Positions 10,610 through 18,969 of a stretch of DNA of 64,000 nucleotides are shown here, piece after piece. The notes under the pieces are model-generated. The model was not told the DNA's origin. It made no database searches and saw only the letters and a program-made list of their open reading frames with translations. Each line of letters starts with the position of its first letter. Within the stretch, counting starts at the first letter, position 1. Origin of the DNA: Rhodospirillaceae bacterium (lineage in GTDB: Bacteria > Pseudomonadota > Alphaproteobacteria > Rhodospirillales > JABJKH01); NCBI GenBank assembly GCA_018660465.1, contig JABJKH010000089.1, forward strand, positions 62,001 to 126,000, in the 5' to 3' direction. The translations under genes were made by a program, and so were the position numbers.

Positions 10610-10861
10610 TTAATCCAAATCAGCGTCTTCGGTTTCCGGATTTCCATCAGCGTTAAGGACGATTTTTTCGACTCTCATTTGAGCGTCGGCCAATTTCGCT
10701 TCGCAGTGGCGCTTTAACATCGCGCCGCGCTCGTACGCTTTAATACCATCATCCAGCCCGCCAGAACCATCTTCCAATTGGCGCACAATATCTTCGAGTT
10801 CTTCCAAGGCTTCCTCGTAAGACATCTTCTTGATATCGGAAGGAATTTTATTCTCAGCCAT
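10610..10861 (-). CDS. xseB: Exodeoxyribonuclease VII small subunit
   Basis: An 83-residue protein with the family core MSYEEALEELEDIVRQLEDG followed by a helical region (GIKAYERGAMLKRHCEAKLADAQMRVEKI). It binds XseA to form the single-strand-specific exonuclease VII. Its conserved place is just upstream of ispA and dxs, as here. It begins three bases after the stop of the histone-deacetylase-like gene. The acidic tail of about 12 residues is not conserved. Confidence 0.93.
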   Translation of the reverse strand: MAENKIPSDIKKMSYEEALEELEDIVRQLEDGSGGLDDGIKAYERGAMLKRHCEAKLADAQMRVEKIVLNADGNPETEDADLD

Positions 10862-10864
10862 GTC

Positions 10865-11791
10865 CTAACTCTCCAAAAGAACCCTGACGTGGGCGGCAGT
10901 GCTCAGCGCCAAGGCATCGAGGTTGTAACCGCCTTCAAGCGAAGAAACAAGCCGACCATCGCAGCAATCTTCAGCGATCGCGCGGAGTTCACGGGTGACC
11001 CAAGTGTAGTCGTCTTCCGTTAGGCCGATCTGCGCGAGTGGATCGCGCTCATGGGCATCAAACCCAGCCGAAATGATCAGCAAATCCGGATCGAATTCGC
11101 GCAGTGCCGGTAATAGCTGACGCGTGTATCCCTTTCTAAACGCATCAGAGCCCTCCCCTGCAGCCATCGGCAGATTGGCAATATTGCCGACACCCGTTTC
11201 GCTTTCAGCTCCTGTCCCCGGGTAATAGGGATACTGGTGGCTGGAGGCATAGAATAAATCCTGATCCTTCTCGAAAGAATGCTGAGTGCCATTCCCGTGA
11301 TGAACATCAAAATCAACGACAGCTATCCGGCTCAGGCCGTGTTTGGTTCGGGCATAGTCCGCTGCCACCACGACATTATTAAACACGCAAAATCCCATCG
11401 AACGACCTGATTCTGCGTGATGCCCAGGGGGACGAACGGCACAAAAGGCATTCTGGACCCCGTCTTCCATTACTGCATCAACCGCCGCTAAACATCCCCC
11501 CACGGCACGAAGCGCTGCTTCCCCTGATTTGGGTGATAAAGCAGTATCCGGGTCCAAGTACACTTGCCCCGTTTCAGGGATATTTTCCATGACCAGATCT
11601 ACCAATTCTGGTTGATGCACGGCCTTGATCGGGGCGAGATCTGATAAAGGGGCTTCACGCCGTTCGAGAACATTAAATTCATCTGCCGACAGAGCATCCA
11701 TTACAGACTTGAGCCGACCAGGAGATTCAGGATGGCCAGAACCCGGATCATGCTCGATACAAACGGGATGGGTAAAGAGGGCTGTGGTCAT
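10865..11791 (-). CDS. Histone deacetylase family protein (acetylpolyamine amidohydrolase type)
   Basis: A 308-residue arginase-fold Zn hydrolase of the HDAC superfamily. Visible features are the His pair RPPGHHAE, metal ligands in DFDVHHGNGTQ and the C-terminal SLEGGYNLDAL. Bacterial members deacetylate polyamines, other small acetyl-amides or proteins; the substrate here is unknown. ATG 11791 with GGAA seven bases upstream is preferred; a GTG at 11803 is possible. It heads the minus-strand unit with xseB, ispA, dxs and tlyA, and diverges from arsC. Confidence 0.9.
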   Translation of the reverse strand: MTTALFTHPVCIEHDPGSGHPESPGRLKSVMDALSADEFNVLERREAPLSDLAPIKAVHQPELVDLVMENIPETGQVYLDPDTALSPKSGEAALRAVGGCLAAVDAVMEDGVQNAFCAVRPPGHHAESGRSMGFCVFNNVVVAADYARTKHGLSRIAVVDFDVHHGNGTQHSFEKDQDLFYASSHQYPYYPGTGAESETGVGNIANLPMAAGEGSDAFRKGYTRQLLPALREFDPDLLIISAGFDAHERDPLAQIGLTEDDYTWVTRELRAIAEDCCDGRLVSSLEGGYNLDALALSTAAHVRVLLES

Positions 11792-11888
11792 GGTAAGTTC
11801 CACTATTTACTGTTGTTTGTATAAAACGTTATAGGCGAACCTGCCCTGTTGCAAATAAACCTAAGTTGCCAGTTACAAGGACTGTCTG

Positions 11889-12380
11889 ATGTCTACGCCG
11901 ATTTATAACGTAATTTTTCTATGCACTGGAAACTCTGCACGGTCCATTCTAGCCGAGGCTATTCTTAATCAGATCGGACACAGCCGATTCAAGGCATTCT
12001 CCGCAGGCTCACAGCCGACAGGAAAAGTGAACCCCTATGCCTTGAAACTGCTCACGAGCCTGAATTTGGATACGACATTTGCGCGATCAAAAAGCTGGGA
12101 TGAATTTGCCGGAGCCGGGGCACCAAAAATGGATTTCGTATTGACGGTTTGTGACAACGCTGCTGCTGAGACATGCCCGATCTGGCCCGGCCACCCAATG
12201 ACAGCGCATATGGGAATTCCTGACCCAGCGGCGGCAATCGGTACGGAAGAAAAAATAAACGGCGCCTTCGCGGAAGCATATAAACGACTAAACGATCGAA
12301 TTTCAATGTTCGCAGGCTTGCCACTCGAAAGTTTAGACAAGTCCGCCCTTCAAAACTATTTCAATAAAATTAATCCCTAA
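11889..12380 (+). CDS. arsC: Arsenate reductase, low-molecular-weight phosphatase type
   Basis: A 163-residue protein of the LMW protein-tyrosine-phosphatase fold. The P-loop CTGNSARS (Cys12, Arg18) binds the oxyanion, and a downstream Cys pair (VCDNAAAETCPIW) would supply the thioredoxin-linked thiol relay of ArsC. The central sequence FSAGSQPTGKVNP matches ArsC better than a true phosphatase. It probably reduces arsenate to arsenite in the cytoplasm. There is no ars efflux gene or ArsR next to it, so it is an orphan. It is convergent with the PAS-GGDEF gene. Confidence 0.87.
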   Translation: MSTPIYNVIFLCTGNSARSILAEAILNQIGHSRFKAFSAGSQPTGKVNPYALKLLTSLNLDTTFARSKSWDEFAGAGAPKMDFVLTVCDNAAAETCPIWPGHPMTAHMGIPDPAAAIGTEEKINGAFAEAYKRLNDRISMFAGLPLESLDKSALQNYFNKINP

Positions 12381-12384
12381 GCTT

Positions 12385-12409
12385 AGGCTAGGCTAGGCTA
12401 GGCTAGGCC
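12385..12409. repeat. Pentanucleotide tandem repeat AGGCT, about five units
   Basis: Four perfect AGGCT units and one AGGCC lie between the convergent arsC and GGDEF genes. The TAG stop of the GGDEF gene (12398-12400 on the minus strand) lies inside the repeat. On the minus strand each unit brings a TAG in a new frame, so unit gain or loss would change only the last few residues. Confidence 0.85.
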
Positions 12410-13297
12410 GACCGCACCTTTTGTCGCCTTTTTCACCTCATACATGGCCTTGTCTGCTGCATTTATGAGTTCATTTTCTGTTCGACCGTTTTGAGGGTAA
12501 AATGCGATCCCCACAGAAGCCCCAATGGTCGCCGTGCCTTCTTGAAATACAAACGGTTTGGAAAGATTATTAACCACACGCTCGCCAACAGTTTGGGCCC
12601 GTGAAACATCCTGACGTTCCAAGATAATAACAAACTCGTCACCGCCCAAACGTGCCACTGTGTCGGTTTCGCGAACACACTCCAATAATCGTTTTGCAGA
12701 CTGGGTTAATACGCCGTCGCCCACATCATGTCCGAGAGTGTCATTAACGGCCTTGAAACCATCTAAATCGACAAACAACAGCGCCACTTCAGTTTCTGAA
12801 CGACTGGCTCGAGCGAGCGCTCTGTTAAGATTATCCGAAAACAGCCGTCGTGTCGGCAGTGCCGTCAACGGGTCATGGTTGGCCAAATTACGGATTTCTT
12901 CCTCCGCCTCTTTAAGCGGCGTAATGTCGACAAATGCAAAAAGAAGTAATTCCTCGTCCTTAATCGGGATGCTGGACAAAGATGCCAGCCCCCACACCAC
13001 ACCACCGTCGGTGCGCCTCAGTCGAAGTTCAAAATTTCGCACCTCGTCTTCAACGGCAAACTTAACCATAAGTTCCTGGCGTTCATCAGGATTGACGAAA
13101 AAGTCCTCCCAAGAAGCACCCAAAACTTGGTCACCATCGCCGCCGAGGGTGTCTCTAAAAAACTGGTTGGAAAATACGACCTTGCCGTCTTCAAGGCTAA
13201 GAACCAAAATTCCCGCAGGAACCGTATCGTTAAATATTTTCAATCTCTCATCGTCACGAAATAAATTTTCAAACGATGTTATATTGAATTCAGTCAT
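12398..13297 (-). CDS. PAS domain diguanylate cyclase (GGDEF)
   Basis: A 299-residue cytoplasmic signalling protein. A PAS domain (about residues 20-130, with GILVLSLEDGKVVFSNQFF) joins through a short coiled linker (PLKEAEEEIRNLAN) to a GGDEF domain with intact active site LGGDEF (218-222). The RxxD inhibitory site is at 209-212, five residues before GGDEF. It should make cyclic di-GMP from two GTP and be feedback inhibited. There are no membrane segments. No PAS ligand (haem or flavin) can be read from the sequence. Confidence 0.93.
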   Translation of the reverse strand: MTEFNITSFENLFRDDERLKIFNDTVPAGILVLSLEDGKVVFSNQFFRDTLGGDGDQVLGASWEDFFVNPDERQELMVKFAVEDEVRNFELRLRRTDGGVVWGLASLSSIPIKDEELLLFAFVDITPLKEAEEEIRNLANHDPLTALPTRRLFSDNLNRALARASRSETEVALLFVDLDGFKAVNDTLGHDVGDGVLTQSAKRLLECVRETDTVARLGGDEFVIILERQDVSRAQTVGERVVNNLSKPFVFQEGTATIGASVGIAFYPQNGRTENELINAADKAMYEVKKATKGAVGLA

Positions 13298-13352
13298 GGA
13301 ACCGGATTGTAATAAAATGAGTTTTTAATTTTTATATATTTATCGATTTACG

Positions 13353-13415
13353 CGTACACTTTGGCGTATTGGATTTAGGGCGTCCACTCTTTTATATAAC
13401 CTTCGCAAGTGTACG
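13353..13415. promoter_or_regulatory. Inverted repeat upstream of the RND efflux unit
   Basis: CGTACACTT (13353-13361) and AAGTGTACG (13407-13415) are perfect 9-base complements, 45 bases apart, in the divergent region between the PAS-GGDEF gene and the efflux adaptor. The AT-rich sequence between them contains TTTATATAA. The arrangement could mark a regulator that loops across or covers the efflux promoter. No efflux regulator gene is adjacent. Confidence 0.35.
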
Positions 13416-13517
13416 TCATGCTTAGGATCACGAATAATTGTCAGAATTAGATTGAGTGCACCCCGGCGATCAGGCAAAAGTGTCCGTGGAGCGCTCACTC
13501 AAAGGAGTTTTACGAAC

Positions 13518-14687
13518 GTGACACGCAATCATGGAGTTAGCTTGGGCCGACGGACGGTCGCGGTGTTGCTGGCGGCGTTGATGCTTGGTGCCGCCTGGGA
13601 CCCCGCATTCGCTCAAGAAAAAAAGAAGAAGAAGCGCGGACGGGCGATGCTGGTGGTGGCCGACAAGGTCATCAAAGAGCCCATGACCCAAACCTTCCCC
13701 GTCATTGGCAGACTTGTCGCCCGGCGTTCTGGCGTGGTCGCTGCCCGCACCCAGGGTCCGGTTGCCAAAATGCTGGTGGACGTCGGCGATCGGGTTAAAA
13801 AGAACGATGTCATCGCGTCGCTGGTGACTGATTCGATTGTCTGGCAAAGGCGCCTAAAGCAGGCCGTGGTCAAGGAAAAGAAAGCCGCTGTGACCACCGC
13901 AAATGCGCAAATCGGATTGGTAAATCAAGAACTCAAACGCCTCAAAAACCTACGTCGTTCAGCCGCCTTCTCTCAGGCTCGGTTTGAAGACAAACGCCAG
14001 GAAGTGGTTAAAGCTGAAAGTGCCGCTGCAGAAGCATCTGCTAACCTGCAACGCGCCAGGGCAGATTTAAAACTAACCGAAATTAAGCTTTATAATGCCC
14101 AGGTCCGGGCTCCCTTCGGCGGCGTGGTCAGCAAACGCTACACCGATTCAGGTGCGTTTTTGAATGTCGGTCAACCAGTGGTCGATCTTATTGACGACAA
14201 CAGTCTGGAAATTGAAGCCGATGTACCGTCCAACCGTATCCGTGGGCTAACGCCAGGCACGCCGGTCAAAGGCGAAATTGATGCTGAACATAGCGTTCCG
14301 GCAACAGTCCGCGCCATGGTGCCGGAGGAAAATCCTCTGACCCGCACTCGAACGGTTAGATTTACGGCAAAATTTGATGGTAGCATTGAAAATTTGGCGG
14401 CTAGTCAGTCGGTCACTATTTTAATTCCCATCGGTCAGACCCGTACCGTTATCTCTGTCCACAAAGATGCCGTCATCACCCGCAAAGGCCAAAAGATCGT
14501 ATTTGTCGTGGTCAAAAATAAGAAAGGCAAAGGCCGCAAGGCGTTCCCCAGAACCATCACTTTGGGCGAAGCTGTCGGCAGCCGATTCGAAGTCTTGTCA
14601 GGTTTAAAACCTGGCGAACGTGTCGTTGTCCGCGGTAACGAGCGGCTACGCCCAGGGCAGAAAATCAAGATCAGTAAGACGTCTTAG
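13518..14687 (+). CDS. RND efflux periplasmic adaptor subunit (membrane fusion protein)
   Basis: A 389-residue adaptor that would link an inner-membrane RND pump to an outer-membrane channel. The start is GTG 13518, preceded by AGGAG at ten bases; it gives a clean signal peptide (RRTVAVLLAALMLGAAW, cleavage near AFAQ). A longer TTG start at 13452 would put 22 extra residues before it. A Lys-rich stretch (EKKKKKRGR) follows cleavage. Next come a lipoyl half (GPVAKMLVDVGDRVKKNDV), a helical hairpin, the second lipoyl half (VRAPFGGVVSKRY) and beta-barrel domains. It lies 22 bases before the pump gene. Confidence 0.9.
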   Translation: MTRNHGVSLGRRTVAVLLAALMLGAAWDPAFAQEKKKKKRGRAMLVVADKVIKEPMTQTFPVIGRLVARRSGVVAARTQGPVAKMLVDVGDRVKKNDVIASLVTDSIVWQRRLKQAVVKEKKAAVTTANAQIGLVNQELKRLKNLRRSAAFSQARFEDKRQEVVKAESAAAEASANLQRARADLKLTEIKLYNAQVRAPFGGVVSKRYTDSGAFLNVGQPVVDLIDDNSLEIEADVPSNRIRGLTPGTPVKGEIDAEHSVPATVRAMVPEENPLTRTRTVRFTAKFDGSIENLAASQSVTILIPIGQTRTVISVHKDAVITRKGQKIVFVVVKNKKGKGRKAFPRTITLGEAVGSRFEVLSGLKPGERVVVRGNERLRPGQKIKISKTS

Positions 14688-14709
14688 GTAGAGTTAGAGA
14701 TAAAATAAA

Positions 14710-17700
14710 ATGGGATTGATTCGCCTGGCAATCGATCGTCCCGTCGCAGTTATGGCGGCGGTGATTATGATCGTGATGTTTGGTCTGGTGGCGCTGTACA
14801 GCATCCCCATCCAGCTGACTCCCGATATTCGTAAGCCAATTATCACGATCACGACGATTTGGCCCGGTGCCGCCCCGGCCGAAATTGAGCGCGAAATCGT
14901 TAATAAGCAGGAAGACGAACTGAAGGGCCTGGAAGGTCTTGAGGAAATCACCGCCCGAGCCCAAGACGGCCGCGCCGTGATCCGATTGGAATTCGGCCTG
15001 CAACAGAACATGGACAAGGCACTTCTGCTGGTTGCAAATCGCTTGGACCGGGTTACCGGCTATCCAGAAGAGGCTGATGAGCCTACGTTTAAGACATCCA
15101 GTTCTGATGACAACCCTATTGCCTGGATTGTGCTCCGCCGAGTTGATGGCAACACAAAGAACATGGATCACTACCGTGACTTTGTTGAAGACGTGATCCA
15201 GGACCGGCTTGAACGGGTTCCTGGCGTGTCCCGGGTCAATGTCTATGGCGGCAGCGAACGGGAAATGCAGGTGGTTATGGAACCCGCCCAAATGGCGCGC
15301 TATGGCCTGACAGTCAGCGAAGTCCTGGGCCGACTTCGCCAGGGTAATGCGTCGGTCTCTGCCGGTGATGTAGACGAAGGCAAGCGCCGCTACGTGGTGC
15401 GTGCTGAAGGCGAGTATCAATCCCTGGAAAGCGTTCGGAATGTGGTCCTGAGATCCGACAGAGACTCCGCCACGGGACGCGTCGCCCGGGTCACTGTTGG
15501 CGATATCGCAACCGTTAAATTCGACCACAAGGAATCCATCCGGTTTATTCGTTTCCTGGGTGAGTCTGCTGTCGCGGTAAATGCAGTGCGCGACGCTGGT
15601 GCCAACGTGATCGAAACCATGGACGGCATCCGCGGCGCGATCAATGAGCTAAACCAAGCGGCACTTCCCGAAGCTGGGCTGTACTTGACGCAAGTCTATG
15701 ATGAAACCGTCTATATCAAATCATCCATCAAATTGGTGAAGCAGAACATCTGGATCGGTGGCACGCTGGCGGCGATTATCTTATTGCTGTTCCTGCGCTC
15801 AATGAGTGCGACCTTGGTGGTGTCTTTGGCCATTCCTGTCTCCATCATCGGCGCATTCGTCGCAATGACGGCGCTGGGGCGTTCGCTCAATGTGATTTCG
15901 TTGGCCGGCATTGCCTTCGCCATTGGCATGGTCGTCGATGCCGCCATTGTGGTGCTGGAAAACATCTATCGACTTCGAGAAATGGGCCATTCGCGAACCG
16001 AGGCGGCTTTCAAAGGTGCTTCTGAAGTTTGGGGTGCCGTGCTGGTATCGGCGTTGACCACGGTGATGGTGTTCATTCCGATTTTGGTGATGAATTTGGA
16101 AGTTGGCCAACTCTTCAGGGATATCGCTGTTGCGCTTTCGGTCGCGGTTCTGTTGTCTCTGATCGTCTCTATTACCGTCGTTCCCGCTCTTTCAAAGCGT
16201 CTGCTGAATGACCCCAAGCGGGAGAGCCGGGTCAACATTCGCTTGCCCTTGATCGACGATTTGGCGGGTCTGTTTTCGAAGATTGTACTTGGCCTCACAC
16301 GCCGTGTCTCAAAAAGCCGCACCCTGTCGTTGGCCGTAGTTGTCAGTATCGTCACAGCAGGCGGTTTGGCGTCGGTCACGTTCTTGCCGAAGTTAGATTA
16401 TCTGCCGGACGGCAACCGTAATTTGTTGTTTGGCGTGATCGTGCCACCGCCGGGTTATAACCTCGGCACCACCGCAAAGATCGCTAAAAGCATCGAAGAT
16501 GAAATCAGACCGCTTTGGTCCGGTGGCAAAGGCCACGCAGACGATTCCGTCAACGAAGACCGATCCAAGCCACCTAAGATTCAACGCTTCTTCTTCGTCG
16601 CATCCCGCGGGTCAACTTTCTTAGGCGCAGCAGCTGCAGACCCGACTCGGGTCAAGGAACTGCAACCCATCCTGGCCAAGGCGGCGCGGCGTGAACCTGG
16701 AACATTTGGCATTGTCCGACAACGATCTTTGTTTGGTCGAACTGTATCTGGGTCGCGGAAGATCGACTTTAATATCTCCGGCCCAAACCTGGAGACGATC
16801 TTGGGCCTGGCCCTGAAATCGGTTGGCTACATCGGTCAGGTCCTGCCACGCAGCGAAGGCACTCAAATGCGGCCCCGCCCGGGCTTGGAGCTGGGTGCGC
16901 CGGAAGTCAGGATCGTCCCCAACCGCATCAAACTGGCGGACAATGGTGTGACCGTGCGAGAACTGGGTGAGACCTTGGATGCCTTTAACGATGGTATTCG
17001 GGTCGCCGAAATCACCGTTGGCGGCAAGCGCATCGACCTTACCTTAAAAGGGCCGCTGAAACAGGTGATCGAAACCCAAGGCATCAGCAACCTGCCGGTG
17101 GTCACACGATCCGGCACAATCCTTTCCGCCAGCCAGTTGGCAGATGTACTGGTCACGTCAGGCCCGACGGAAATCCGCCACATTGAGCGCGCCCGAACTG
17201 TAACCTTAGAAATTGTACCCCCGGAACGCATCCCGCTCGAAGCGGCCATGGATGTGCTTAGGGACGATGTCATCAAGCGGCTGCGTGATGAAGGCCTGCC
17301 GCCCAACGTTCAACTGCGGCTGGCGGGCACTGCGGATCAGTTAACCCAAACCTGGGACGCCATGGTGGTGCAGCTGATCATGGCAGTCATCATTGTTTAC
17401 TTAGTCATGGCGATCCTGTTTGAGAGCTTTATTTACCCAGCCATTGTCATGCTGTCGGTGCCGTTGGCAACGGCGGGCGGGATTGGCGGCTTGGCCCTGC
17501 TCAATCAGTTTACGTTCCAGACCTTGGATATGCTGACACTGTTGGGTTTCATCATCCTCGTCGGGATTGTCGTCAACAATGCAATCTTGCTGGTGCATCA
17601 GTCCTTGCATCATGTGCGACAAGAGGGAATGGAAATTTCCGATGCCATCCAAGAAGCAACCCGCAACCGCATCCGACCGATCTTCATGTCGACCCTAACG

Positions 17701-17910
17701 AGTATATTCGGGATGCTGCCGCTGGTAGTGGTGCCGGGAGCAGGATCAGAGCTTTACCGTGGATTAGGTTCGGTCGTCGTCGGCGGACTGACCCTGTCAG
17801 CCGTCCTGACCCTTGCGATCATTCCGCCCTTGCTCACTCTGTTCATGGGCGCCGTGGAAAGCGGCAGGAAGAACCTGCCTGTTTCAGCGGAAAGTAAACC
17901 TGCTGAGTAA
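14710..17910 (+). CDS. RND efflux transporter permease
   Basis: A 1066-residue inner-membrane proton-driven pump of the HAE/AcrB-like RND family. Expected landmarks are the N-terminal helix (RPVAVMAAVIMIVMFGLVAL), the porter domain with GVSRVNVYGG, and TM4 with GIAFAIGMVVDAAIVVLENIYR carrying the proton-relay acids. The second half repeats the plan (LTLLGFIILVGIVVNNAILLVH). The length and duplicated porter fit the family. No outer-membrane factor is encoded here, so it may share a channel with another system. Substrates are unknown. Confidence 0.95.
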   Translation: MGLIRLAIDRPVAVMAAVIMIVMFGLVALYSIPIQLTPDIRKPIITITTIWPGAAPAEIEREIVNKQEDELKGLEGLEEITARAQDGRAVIRLEFGLQQNMDKALLLVANRLDRVTGYPEEADEPTFKTSSSDDNPIAWIVLRRVDGNTKNMDHYRDFVEDVIQDRLERVPGVSRVNVYGGSEREMQVVMEPAQMARYGLTVSEVLGRLRQGNASVSAGDVDEGKRRYVVRAEGEYQSLESVRNVVLRSDRDSATGRVARVTVGDIATVKFDHKESIRFIRFLGESAVAVNAVRDAGANVIETMDGIRGAINELNQAALPEAGLYLTQVYDETVYIKSSIKLVKQNIWIGGTLAAIILLLFLRSMSATLVVSLAIPVSIIGAFVAMTALGRSLNVISLAGIAFAIGMVVDAAIVVLENIYRLREMGHSRTEAAFKGASEVWGAVLVSALTTVMVFIPILVMNLEVGQLFRDIAVALSVAVLLSLIVSITVVPALSKRLLNDPKRESRVNIRLPLIDDLAGLFSKIVLGLTRRVSKSRTLSLAVVVSIVTAGGLASVTFLPKLDYLPDGNRNLLFGVIVPPPGYNLGTTAKIAKSIEDEIRPLWSGGKGHADDSVNEDRSKPPKIQRFFFVASRGSTFLGAAAADPTRVKELQPILAKAARREPGTFGIVRQRSLFGRTVSGSRKIDFNISGPNLETILGLALKSVGYIGQVLPRSEGTQMRPRPGLELGAPEVRIVPNRIKLADNGVTVRELGETLDAFNDGIRVAEITVGGKRIDLTLKGPLKQVIETQGISNLPVVTRSGTILSASQLADVLVTSGPTEIRHIERARTVTLEIVPPERIPLEAAMDVLRDDVIKRLRDEGLPPNVQLRLAGTADQLTQTWDAMVVQLIMAVIIVYLVMAILFESFIYPAIVMLSVPLATAGGIGGLALLNQFTFQTLDMLTLLGFIILVGIVVNNAILLVHQSLHHVRQEGMEISDAIQEATRNRIRPIFMSTLTSIFGMLPLVVVPGAGSELYRGLGSVVVGGLTLSAVLTLAIIPPLLTLFMGAVESGRKNLPVSAESKPAE

Positions 17911-17911
17911 G

Positions 17912-18163
17912 CTACTCAGTCGCCTTGCGGAAACTAATGGTATAGGTGCCGTCCTGTTCATTGCTTTCGATGAATTCATGGCCCGCCGTCTCACAAAAAG
18001 CCTGAAAGTCCTTGGGCGCCTGGGGGTCGGTCACCAGCACTTCAACATGTGCGCCAGGAGCTAAATTCCGTATCGCTTTGTTTGCTCGCAAAACCGGCAA
18101 CGGACAAAGCAGTCCCTTTAAGTCTAATTTTGTGTCCGTCACAAGTTTACCCACCTCATCCAA
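17912..18163 (-). CDS. TusA-family sulfurtransferase
   Basis: An 83-residue sulfur-carrier protein with the defining CPLP motif (Cys20) in LDLKGLLCPLPVLRANKAI and the family C-terminal strand (YTISFRK). TusA proteins pass persulfide sulfur to targets in tRNA thiolation, molybdenum cofactor work or sulfur oxidation. A divergent ArsR regulator resembling persulfide sensors lies 450 bases upstream, which favours a role in sulfide or persulfide handling. Its stop is one base from the stop of the convergent RND gene. Confidence 0.92.
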   Translation of the reverse strand: MDEVGKLVTDTKLDLKGLLCPLPVLRANKAIRNLAPGAHVEVLVTDPQAPKDFQAFCETAGHEFIESNEQDGTYTISFRKATE

Positions 18164-18616
18164 ATGTAAGTTCGTGCGATATTTTACTCGTGATCGTATA
18201 GGGGCATATTAGAGAATTATCAATTGTGCAGCGCAATATTTTTATTGCAGCGCTTTCATAAAGCGTATTTATTGTGATATTTCTTAAGGGCTGAAACCAA
18301 CACCGCTTTGCGCCAGACGCGACACGGAAACTGATCAGATCATAAATTAATCGATTGTTTTAATTGTATTTTTTATTTACATATAATTTTGTATTATTAG
18401 AATAATTACATAAAATACCTGGATAAGAATATTTCCTATTATTTTGCGTCGCAATATTTTAATTTCATTTACCCCTAGAACCAAGATAGGGCGTCCATTA
18501 TATTAAAAACATTGCATAGAAGAACTTTTGCCATCTCAAGAGTTTGAATGCATAGAAACTTTTTTTGTTTCACCACCTTTCAAAGGCCCTCGACTGCGGG
18601 GGTAAAGGGGAAATAA
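18164..18616. other. AT-rich divergent intergenic region with repeated CGCAATATTTT
   Basis: This 453-base region between tusA and the ArsR gene has no convincing coding sequence. The 11-base string CGCAATATTTT occurs at 18232-18242 and 18450-18460 in the same orientation, the first inside a partial palindrome (GCGCAATA with TTGCAGCGC). The copies lie near the two divergent gene starts, so they could be binding sites for the ArsR-type regulator. The rest is AT-rich without further recognised sites. Confidence 0.45.
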
Positions 18617-18964
18617 ATGACAAACGAATTGTTTAAGGCGAATGTAAAGCGCGCTGGGAAATTGCTCAAAGCGTTGAGCAACGAGCACCGTCTTTTGATC
18701 CTCCAAAATTTACTGGAAAGCGAAAAGTGCGTCGGTGATTTGGAGCAGATCGTTGGCCTCAGTCAATCCGCATTATCACAGCATCTAGCACGCCTGCGCC
18801 GCGATGATTTGGTAAAAACCCGTCGGGTCGCGCAGACGATCTATTATTCTCTCGCCGGCGACGAAGTCAGTTCTGTCATTGAGACGCTGTACCAGTTGTA
18901 CTGTCAGCCGTCAGTATCCCTCGCCTACGCATCCGAAGACGGGAAATCAACAGCCACTTATTGA
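18617..18964 (+). CDS. ArsR-family transcriptional regulator, persulfide-sensor (SqrR/BigR/YgaV) type
   Basis: A 115-residue winged-helix repressor. The recognition region reads VGLSQSALSQHLARLRRDDLV, the signature of the BigR/SqrR/YgaV branch. Two Cys are present, Cys38 in the helix before the HTH (EKCVGDL) and Cys96 near the C-terminal helix (LYQLYCQP). In that branch two such Cys form a tetrasulfide in response to persulfide and release DNA. It is divergent from tusA, supporting a sulfur-sensing role. GGGGAAATAA precedes the ATG. Sensing is inferred; metal-sensing ArsR motifs such as ELCVCDL are absent. Confidence 0.85.
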   Translation: MTNELFKANVKRAGKLLKALSNEHRLLILQNLLESEKCVGDLEQIVGLSQSALSQHLARLRRDDLVKTRRVAQTIYYSLAGDEVSSVIETLYQLYCQPSVSLAYASEDGKSTATY

Positions 18965-18969
18965 ATTTT

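Noticed and set aside
14671-15528. A 285-codon open frame antisense to the RND pump gene
   Set aside because: It mirrors the codon pattern of the pump gene, has no family features and would require the strongly conserved pump to be absent. The same applies to other long antisense frames, for example inside dxs, aroC and pepA.
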